From CAZNTZ01 sp964576135 (GTDB lineage: Bacteria > Pseudomonadota > Alphaproteobacteria > Rs-D84), in NCBI GenBank assembly GCA_964576135.1, contig CAZNTZ010000014.1:1-22517 (forward strand): a DNA stretch of 22,517 nt, given 5' to 3'. The notes beneath the pieces were generated by a model that did no database searches, had not been told where the DNA came from, and saw only the letters and a list, made by a program, of their open reading frames with translations. The position numbers and the translations under genes are program-made. How positions within the stretch are numbered: the stretch's first letter is position 1; every line of letters begins with the position of its first letter. Below, piece by piece: positions 1 to 5,865 of the stretch.

Positions 1-2
1 GT

Positions 3-3000
3 GGCACCGGATTATCAGCACAAAGCCAATGTCAGATTCAATGCGCAGCGGGAACACGTGTTGCAAGTGCAAATGCATCGTGCAGTACACCCACAGGCAG
101 CTGGTATACGTCATCAGCCCAGAACGTCGGTTATGGTTCAACAAGCAGTTACAGCTCTTGCTTAACTAATTATTCAACACCTTCCACTACTTCATCATCT
201 GATCATGACAGTTCGACAGACTGCTATATAAATTGTGTTGCAGGAACATATATTGCAAGTGCAAATGCAACAAGTTGCACCGCGTGCCCAGTCGCATATT
301 TTGATACGGACACTTCAAATATATCTCAGGGTTCCACAAATAGTTGCAGCGATACTTGCCCGTCAAGTTATCAGTCAGGCAGCACCACAGGTAAAACTGC
401 ACAAAACCAATGTCAAACATATTGTGGCACAGGAACATACGTTTCCAGCCCTTACGCTTCTTGCACAACATGCCTTGCTGGGTACACATGTAATGCTGCA
501 TATGTAAATTATGGTTCAACCAGCTCTATGAGTTGCTCTGACGGGTATCATTATGATGGCGCAACTTGTGTATCTGATACACGTTCATGTTCTGGTAACT
601 TATCTGGTGCATCTGGTGGAAATCAGACTTGGAACGGCAGCTCTTGGGATTCAACCGCTTGTACAAGAACTTGCAGTGATCAAATCCCTGGGTCATCTGG
701 TAATGCAACATATCCAAGTGGTTCGTGGGATTATTCTTCATGCTTTAACACATGTGCAACTGCTATTGGTGCAGGATGGGATGGAACTGCATTTTATAAT
801 GCCACAGGTTCAGGTTTTACCAGTTTATCAGCTTCGTGTTCTCGGGTTTGTGCTGCTGGTACATATTGGAACGGTTCTGCATGCGCGGCATGTTCAACTG
901 GTGGATATTATTGTAGCGGATCAACCATTTATTATGGCGCTCCAAATGGTACTGGGTTAACTCAATGCCCAGTTGGATATCGTGATGATGCTGCAGGTGG
1001 CAGATCAGCACAAAGTCAGTGCGTAAAAAATTGTTCTGGTGGAACATTAACCGATGGTTCTTTCACAAGTGGAAATTATACTCCGATAAATGGCAGTGTT
1101 ACTTATGGAACGTCTGGCACCGCTTGTACATATAATACTGTTTGCAGTACTGGTTATAATTCGACTGGTACATCTACTGCACCGGCATGTTCTGCTAATA
1201 TATATTCAGTATCATTTAACGCACCAGACAGCACAGGCGGAACAACTCCAACAACATTAAATTGCACATATAATGCGGCTTGTACTTTACCAACTAACAC
1301 TTTCACGCGTACATATCATATATTTGCAAGTTGGTGCACAGGTCAAAATGGAACAGGAACTTGTTTCTCGGCCGGCACTAATGCTGGGAATTTAACATCA
1401 AATAATAGTGTCACAGTCCCACTTTATGCAGATTGGTTGGGCAGTTGCGGCTTTGGGACATATTATACTGCATCAAAAATATGCGCTACGTGTACTGCTA
1501 ATAATTTCTGTCTTGGTGGGACATTTGCAGATGATGGAACTGTCCAAGGGATTTCATCATGTTCGACATCAACTGGTGGGATTTACACTTTGTCAGCCAT
1601 AGGCAGTGATTCTGCAAACGACTGTTACCGTACAACAACTTGCAGTCCGTCAAACGCATATGCATATACTGGTGGTACAGGAACTCAGAATTACGGTGGA
1701 TCTGATACATGTACATATACTTTGACCAGCTGTAATGCTAACTTCTGGAAAAATGCTAATGCATGCACAGCATGCCCTTCTGGTGGATTGGCTTCGGCAC
1801 CAAATACTGGTAATGCAACATCATGTTATCAAACTTGTGCATCAAAAACTGTACCAACTAACTGCTCAAGTATTGCTAATGTTCAATCAAATGTGTATTA
1901 CAGTTCTGCAACTGGTACTGGTGGATCCTATGCGACATGTACATATAATATTTCTGCAAACCCTGGGGCCATTGTTGTAAATAATGTTACAAACAATCCG
2001 ACATGTTCTGTTTGTACAGGTGCAACTTACAGTTCTGGTGGTACTGCAAGTTCTTGCACAAGTTGTCTTACAAATTATGATGATAATACAACGCCTGGAA
2101 AAACAACGTCAACTCAGTGTCAGTGGACAACAACCGGTGGAACATATATTCAAAATGCGAATGATACAACTGCAACAAATTGCCCTGTTGGCAGTTATTG
2201 TCCGTCAACAACAATCTCCCAAGGTTCGACAGGTGTGTTAAATTTATGTCCTGCAACACATACAGTTTCGTCTTTGAACAGTGCTTTGGATACAGAATGT
2301 TATCAAACTTGTATTGCACCAGTTATACAGAACGGCATAGCAACACCAGTAAATCCAAATGAATATTATCCAGCCACATGTACGTTCACTTCAATGTGCG
2401 AGTCTGGATTTGACCCAGTTGGTGATAATACAGATACACCAAGCTGTTTGAATGCTAATTATAATCTTGCATTCTTTGGTAATGGTGAAGAATCTGGTAC
2501 AACCGCTGGTAAACTTTGCAAAGTAGGTATTTCTTGTAAACTTACACCTAATGGATTCAGACGAAATTTATACGCTATGACAGGTTGGGCAACATCAGCA
2601 AATGGAATTGCGGAATATTCGGACAACCAAGAAGTTAATGGCGTATTATTCGCAGATACTAATTTATACGCAACTTGGGAAAAATGTGATCCAGGTGAAA
2701 TACCAAGTGCTAATCGTTCTGTTTGCGCAAAATGTCCTGATGGAACATATCGCCCATCCAGTTTGAATACAGAAACATGTCTTACATGTCCTGCAAATGC
2801 GCTCTGCATAAATGGTGCAGATCATATTACTTGTAAGCCAGGATTTAACTTTACCGGTACAGAATGTAAATCAACCTGTGATTTCGGTGAAATTGGAATT
2901 GGGACACAAAATTCTACAACTGGTGCATGCGTCTTGACTGGATGCCACGGCGATTATCATTTGTCATTAGATGGAGCAAGTTGCCAACCAAATAAAAAAT

Positions 3001-3548
3001 CTTGCACTACGGCTTTTGGCAGTGGATATAAAGAATGGAATGGATCCGCGTATGGTAATGAATGTATTGAAACATCTTGCAATACTGGTTACAGCCTTGA
3101 TAATGGCAAATGTGTGCTTGCATCGTGCCCAGATGGCCAACATTTATCAGGTAAAATCTGTGTATCTAATGTCAAAGTGTGCACAATTCCAAATGGAACT
3201 GGTCGTCAAGAATGGATTGAAAACGATTTAACAAGTGGTTGGGGAGATTGCAAAGTTGTTTCTTGTAACCCTGGATATACAACTGATTCATATTTAACAG
3301 ATGATACTAACGCTGCCTGCGGACGTTGCAGCAATCTTATTGGTGAAAATGGTGAAATTGTTGCGAGCACATATTCTTCTGGATGTCAGATTGCTTCGTG
3401 CATGTACCAAGGTGAAAAATACGCACTTGAAAACAACGAATGTGTAAGTATCTGCAAGACACGTTCTGATGATACCGGCAGCATGTCTTGGAATCAATCT
3501 ACAGGAAAATGTGATAGAACTTGCACCGAAGGTTACATCGCTTGGTAA
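3..3548 (+). CDS. Giant Cys-rich secreted/surface protein with InlB-type repeats, 3' part (partial)
   Basis: The frame is open from the first bases of the window to a TAA at 3546-3548, so at least 1181 residues are present and the N-terminus is missing. The first in-frame ATG (526-ish) is internal, not the start. The protein is rich in Cys, Gly, Ser, Thr and Asn, with many short modules of the type C-x2-C-x2-G and C-x-x-G-x-Y, as in extracellular disulfide-stabilised proteins. Two segments, about nt 1200-1436 and 2457-2684, have the InlB B-repeat/Flg_new pattern: a strand start, a central F.SW or TGWAT, and an ending LYA-x-W. Five copies of C-T-Y/F occur at nt 1125, 1263, 1710, 1938 and 2379. 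No membrane anchor or sorting signal is visible at the C-terminus. Surface display or adhesion is inference; the frame and repeat composition are seen directly. Confidence 0.85.
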   Translation, partial: GTGLSAQSQCQIQCAAGTRVASANASCSTPTGSWYTSSAQNVGYGSTSSYSSCLTNYSTPSTTSSSDHDSSTDCYINCVAGTYIASANATSCTACPVAYFDTDTSNISQGSTNSCSDTCPSSYQSGSTTGKTAQNQCQTYCGTGTYVSSPYASCTTCLAGYTCNAAYVNYGSTSSMSCSDGYHYDGATCVSDTRSCSGNLSGASGGNQTWNGSSWDSTACTRTCSDQIPGSSGNATYPSGSWDYSSCFNTCATAIGAGWDGTAFYNATGSGFTSLSASCSRVCAAGTYWNGSACAACSTGGYYCSGSTIYYGAPNGTGLTQCPVGYRDDAAGGRSAQSQCVKNCSGGTLTDGSFTSGNYTPINGSVTYGTSGTACTYNTVCSTGYNSTGTSTAPACSANIYSVSFNAPDSTGGTTPTTLNCTYNAACTLPTNTFTRTYHIFASWCTGQNGTGTCFSAGTNAGNLTSNNSVTVPLYADWLGSCGFGTYYTASKICATCTANNFCLGGTFADDGTVQGISSCSTSTGGIYTLSAIGSDSANDCYRTTTCSPSNAYAYTGGTGTQNYGGSDTCTYTLTSCNANFWKNANACTACPSGGLASAPNTGNATSCYQTCASKTVPTNCSSIANVQSNVYYSSATGTGGSYATCTYNISANPGAIVVNNVTNNPTCSVCTGATYSSGGTASSCTSCLTNYDDNTTPGKTTSTQCQWTTTGGTYIQNANDTTATNCPVGSYCPSTTISQGSTGVLNLCPATHTVSSLNSALDTECYQTCIAPVIQNGIATPVNPNEYYPATCTFTSMCESGFDPVGDNTDTPSCLNANYNLAFFGNGEESGTTAGKLCKVGISCKLTPNGFRRNLYAMTGWATSANGIAEYSDNQEVNGVLFADTNLYATWEKCDPGEIPSANRSVCAKCPDGTYRPSSLNTETCLTCPANALCINGADHITCKPGFNFTGTECKSTCDFGEIGIGTQNSTTGACVLTGCHGDYHLSLDGASCQPNKKSCTTAFGSGYKEWNGSAYGNECIETSCNTGYSLDNGKCVLASCPDGQHLSGKICVSNVKVCTIPNGTGRQEWIENDLTSGWGDCKVVSCNPGYTTDSYLTDDTNAACGRCSNLIGENGEIVASTYSSGCQIASCMYQGEKYALENNECVSICKTRSDDTGSMSWNQSTGKCDRTCTEGYIAW
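61..269 (+). repeat. 17-bp direct repeat pair inside the Cys-rich gene
   Basis: TTGCAAGTGCAAATGCA occurs at 61-77 and again at 253-269. The 192-bp offset is exactly 64 codons, so both copies are read in the same frame (VASANA / IASANA). It marks an internal duplication of a Cys-rich module. Confidence 0.8.
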
Positions 3549-3565
3549 TATAATTTATGATTCTT

Positions 3566-3593
3566 AAAAAATCGCCCAATGGGCGATTTTTTT
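3566..3593 (+). terminator. Rho-independent terminator of the Cys-rich gene
   Basis: A TCGCCC / GGGCGA stem (3572-3577 and 3581-3586) with loop AAT is flanked by an A-run and followed by seven T. It begins 18 bases after the stop codon. Confidence 0.9.
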
Positions 3594-3642
3594 CTTGCAC
3601 TTGAAAAATTTTTATGAAACAATCGCGGCCTGACAAAAATTG

Positions 3643-3705
3643 CAGACAAAGGTGCGTTCGCTGTTTATCCCTTTTTTATAGCGAGCCGCTTTGTTTTTTT
3701 GTCTG
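3643..3705 (+). promoter_or_regulatory. Foldable leader upstream of speD with two mutually exclusive stems
   Basis: CAGACAAA (3643-3650) can pair with TTTGTCTG (3698-3705). Alternatively ACAAAG (3646-3651) pairs with CTTTGT (3689-3694), enclosing a second stem TCGCT / AGCGA (3658-3662 and 3680-3684). The first two pairings share bases, so only one can form. A short GTGC / GCAC hairpin follows just before the Shine-Dalgarno. This looks like a regulated 5' UTR; the ligand and the regulation itself are unknown, and I did not match it to a named riboswitch. Confidence 0.4.
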
Positions 3706-3742
3706 AACTGTGCAATAAGGCACTTAACCAAAGGGGGACGCA

Positions 3743-4264
3743 ATGAGCGTTGGCAACTTTTCTTCTGGCATAGCCGGAAGGCATCTGATTTTGGATGCAA
3801 ATTTTGGCGCATATGGCGCAGAACAAACAAATTCCGTAAAAACTATCAATGACTATTTGGTCGGAGTGACCAAAGTTTCAGGTATGACCATGGCGATTCC
3901 ACCAGTTGCCTTGAAATTTCCGGTTGATGATAATGTTTATAACGCAATGGATAAAATGCTGAACTTAGGAGATTGGGATCCCACAGTTCGGGCAGAAATC
4001 GTTGCACGTCTACGCGCACGTGATGACGGCAGATTGGGTGGTAATGGTGTCTCAGCCGTGGCTGTTTGGGTAGAAAGCCATTGTGCCTTGCACAGTTGGG
4101 TCGATCATGGGTATATATCTTTGGATTTATTCAGTTGCAAAACTTACGATGTTATGCCAGTTATTGAATTTACAAAAGAATTCTTGGGATTAACCGGTGG
4201 TGCAGCAGTTGTAATTGACAGATTTACAAATGCCCCTGCGAATGTTGAACAATTTGTTTTCTAA
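3743..4264 (+). CDS. speD: S-adenosylmethionine decarboxylase proenzyme homologue
   Basis: This is a 173-residue pyruvoyl enzyme homologue. The family decarboxylates S-adenosylmethionine to supply the aminopropyl donor for spermidine synthesis in the cytoplasm. The self-cleavage site is E111-S112-H113. With S112 as the pyruvoyl serine, S104 (-8), H117 (+5) and C132 (+20) fall exactly where the prokaryotic enzyme places its processing and catalytic Ser, His and Cys. The N-terminal GRHLILD strand is also typical. The start is fixed by a strong AAGGGGG (3731-3737) five bases before the ATG. It is longer than the usual 120-140 residues because about 40 residues (roughly 60-100) are inserted just before the cleavage strand. 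No speE lies in the window. Some SpeD relatives have become arginine or ornithine decarboxylases, so the substrate is not certain. Confidence 0.9.
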   Translation: MSVGNFSSGIAGRHLILDANFGAYGAEQTNSVKTINDYLVGVTKVSGMTMAIPPVALKFPVDDNVYNAMDKMLNLGDWDPTVRAEIVARLRARDDGRLGGNGVSAVAVWVESHCALHSWVDHGYISLDLFSCKTYDVMPVIEFTKEFLGLTGGAAVVIDRFTNAPANVEQFVF

Positions 4265-4281
4265 ATGTTTACGTTAAAGAA

Positions 4282-4305
4282 AAAATCCGCCATTTGGCGG
4301 ATTTT
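4282..4305. terminator. Bidirectional terminator shared by speD and rnpB
   Basis: The stem TCCGCC / GGCGGA (4286-4291 and 4296-4301) has loop ATTT region 4292-4295. It has an A-run on the left and a T-run on the right, so it works as a T-tailed terminator on both strands. It lies between the convergent ends of speD and rnpB. Confidence 0.9.
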
Positions 4306-4314
4306 AATTTCAAT

Positions 4315-4628
4315 TTGACCAGACGTACGATAAGCCGGATTCTGTACTGTGTTGCCACAGTGGGCATAATTCATCTGCATTTCACATTACTGTGAATGTC
4401 AAGCCCTTTACCCGCCAGCAAATGGGGACTCTCACTTAATACTGGCCTATTTAAGGTTGCATCGGATAGAGATTGCCCGTTTCACTCCCACTAAAGGGTT
4501 TCGTCACTGTTGCTCTGATCGTCGGGTCGCCCCGCACGGCTGTTAGCCGTTATCCTGTCCCTTGATGTCCGGACTTTCCTCGGAAACGTTTGCACGTACC
4601 GCTATGCCCTTGTCCGTCTGGAAAACAG
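4315..4628 (-). ncRNA. rnpB: RNase P RNA (bacterial class A)
   Basis: This is the catalytic RNA of RNase P, which trims the 5' ends of tRNA precursors. Read on the minus strand, it has the 5' conserved block GAGGAAAGTCCGGAC (within 4567-4583) and the 3' block ACAGAATCCGGCTTATCG near 4328-4345, which together form P4 and the core. The P1 helix closes it: CCAGACG (4615-4621) pairs with CGTCTGG (4319-4325). That gives about 305 nt between P1 ends, on the short side for class A. Exact ends are approximate. It shares a terminator with speD. Confidence 0.95.
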
Positions 4629-4641
4629 ATGATATCAATAA

Positions 4642-4647
4642 ATTATA
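4642..4647 (-). promoter_or_regulatory. -10 box of rnpB
   Basis: A perfect TATAAT on the minus strand lies 20 bases upstream of the P1 helix. No good -35 hexamer is seen at 16-19 bp spacing. The box overlaps the TAA stop (4643-4645) of the gene upstream. Confidence 0.6.
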
Positions 4648-5440
4648 CCCTTGCAAGCGTTTTTCTGACTGAATCTAAAAACTCTTGCGTGGCTAAAACT
4701 TTATCAACCCAATTAGCAACGGTTCCGGGATAAAAATCACTGATATCAAAAATATCTTCTCTGATTTGTATTTTACCAATACGGTACCAAACATCTTCAA
4801 TTAAATGACCATTAAATCCATTTCTTTCTGTTAAAATATCTTGTTTGAATTTATTATTATTAGGATATATTTCACAATCTTTTCTAATATCGCGCAAAAC
4901 AGATTTATATATCTTTTCGTTTGACAAGTTTGTCAAAACTGCTCTTTTTGCGGCAGTAAATATATGTTTACCATTACACAAAATAGAATCTTTCTTACCG
5001 TCCAAAATTTCACGACTTACATCTGGTAAATTTAATAAATATCTTTGGTCTTTGCAGTTTTGAAAATAATTTTCATAAGCTGTGTAAATTTCACGTGCAT
5101 ATGCAGAAATTTCATCAAGTGTTGAAAATAAAAGATAATCTTTCCACGAAGGCGATCCATAAAGAATTTTAATTCTGCTGTTATCCCAATTTTGTAAAGC
5201 ATGTTCTTTGATTGAATATGATACAGTATCGTAGTTAACAGATGATTTATACAAACGGCTTTCTGGAATTGGGTCACCTTGCCAGATTGGAACAAAATTG
5301 TATATAATATTTTTCCAAGGATCGAATGAACTAAAAACAAAGCCCGTGCTGTGTTTATTCACAGGCATTTTACGATTTATAACAGTTGGCAGCGACAAAT
5401 CGTCGCGAAAAGCCAACTTTGTATTAGCAGCCAGGATCAT
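4643..5440 (-). CDS. Protein of unknown function, 265 residues
   Basis: I do not recognise this protein. It has no signal peptide or membrane segment and looks like a soluble mixed alpha/beta protein rich in Asn, Lys, Tyr and Ile. Visible patches include WQGDPIPESRLY (about residues 53-64), a Tyr-rich helix around 110-130 (ISAYAREIYTAYENYF) and a C-terminal DFYPGTVANWVDKVL segment. The ATG is four bases after the stop of the 104-residue gene upstream, so the two are probably one transcript with coupled translation; the only SD-like AGGGG is too far (about 16 bases) to be convincing. It ends inside the rnpB promoter. Composition is close to that of its neighbours, so there is no obvious sign of recent transfer. 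A toxin-antitoxin or other two-gene role is possible but unsupported. Confidence 0.75.
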   Translation of the reverse strand: MILAANTKLAFRDDLSLPTVINRKMPVNKHSTGFVFSSFDPWKNIIYNFVPIWQGDPIPESRLYKSSVNYDTVSYSIKEHALQNWDNSRIKILYGSPSWKDYLLFSTLDEISAYAREIYTAYENYFQNCKDQRYLLNLPDVSREILDGKKDSILCNGKHIFTAAKRAVLTNLSNEKIYKSVLRDIRKDCEIYPNNNKFKQDILTERNGFNGHLIEDVWYRIGKIQIREDIFDISDFYPGTVANWVDKVLATQEFLDSVRKTLARV

Positions 5441-5444
5441 TTTA

Positions 5445-5759
5445 TTATTTTTTTAACCCCTGTGACTTGGCACTCCTAAGCGCGTCACGTAACGCTCCCC
5501 CTGCTATTTCCCTGATTTTTGGTGCAAATGCGCGCATATTCATGGCATCTGCAACCCTGTTTCCAAAAATTTCTGCTATATAATCTATCTGTGTCGGTGC
5601 GATTACGTATACCGAACTCGTAATTTGATCAACATTAAGCCGAATTGCAGTATTATGAACACTTTCTGGCGCTGTTTTTGACAAAGAAATATCCGCGGAT
5701 TTTCTTGCATCAAGACGGGCCGCAATCCTTTGTAAAATTTCATCTGTTGATTCTTTCAT
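5445..5759 (-). CDS. Small protein of unknown function, 104 residues
   Basis: I do not recognise it. The frame extends 12 codons further to a TTG at 5795, but that TTG lies inside a good promoter -35 box. The ATG at 5759 is therefore the likely start, and it has no Shine-Dalgarno. The protein begins with an amphipathic helix (STDEILQRIAARLDARK), has a central beta-like stretch (ITSSVYVIAPTQIDYIAEI) and ends with a basic Arg/Lys-rich tail (GGALRDALRSAKSQGLKK). There is no signal peptide or membrane helix. It is the first gene of a two-gene unit with the 265-residue gene and is divergent from secA. The predicted transcript start falls at the ATG, so the mRNA may be leaderless (inference). Confidence 0.7.
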   Translation of the reverse strand: MKESTDEILQRIAARLDARKSADISLSKTAPESVHNTAIRLNVDQITSSVYVIAPTQIDYIAEIFGNRVADAMNMRAFAPKIREIAGGALRDALRSAKSQGLKK

Positions 5760-5766
5760 GCCACGA

Positions 5767-5795
5767 ACTATAACATAGCTATATTCTGTTTGCAA
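5767..5795 (-). promoter_or_regulatory. Promoter of the 104/265-residue gene pair
   Basis: On the minus strand, TTGCAA (5790-5795), a 17-bp spacer and TATAGT (5767-5772) form a sigma70-type promoter. The -10 ends seven bases before the ATG at 5759, so transcription is predicted to start at or next to the start codon. Confidence 0.55.
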
Positions 5796-5811
5796 CTTTC
5801 AAAATTTTGCC

Positions 5812-5840
5812 TTGAACGCGGGACTGAATTTTGCTAAGAA
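5812..5840 (+). promoter_or_regulatory. Possible secA promoter
   Basis: TTGAAC (5812-5817), a 17-bp spacer and TAAGAA (5835-5840) lie 25 bases before the secA ATG. The -10 is a weak match. Confidence 0.3.
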
Positions 5841-5865
5841 TCCATGGTTACATAAAGGAAAAATT

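Noticed and set aside
528..530. ATG near 528 as the start of the Cys-rich gene
   Set aside because: The frame is open and of the same composition and module pattern back to the first bases of the window, and no ribosome site or signal peptide is present there.
1..3548. Repeats in the Cys-rich gene as a CRISPR array
   Set aside because: Repeats are imperfect, in frame and translated, with no regular spacer length.
5757..5795. TTG start giving a 116-residue protein in place of 104
   Set aside because: The TTG is part of the TTGCAA -35 box, and the extra codons span the promoter.
5812..5865. Upstream TTG start for secA
   Set aside because: ATG 5866 has AAAGGA at proper spacing, and the extra 18 residues do not resemble SecA; the TTG coincides with a possible -35 box.
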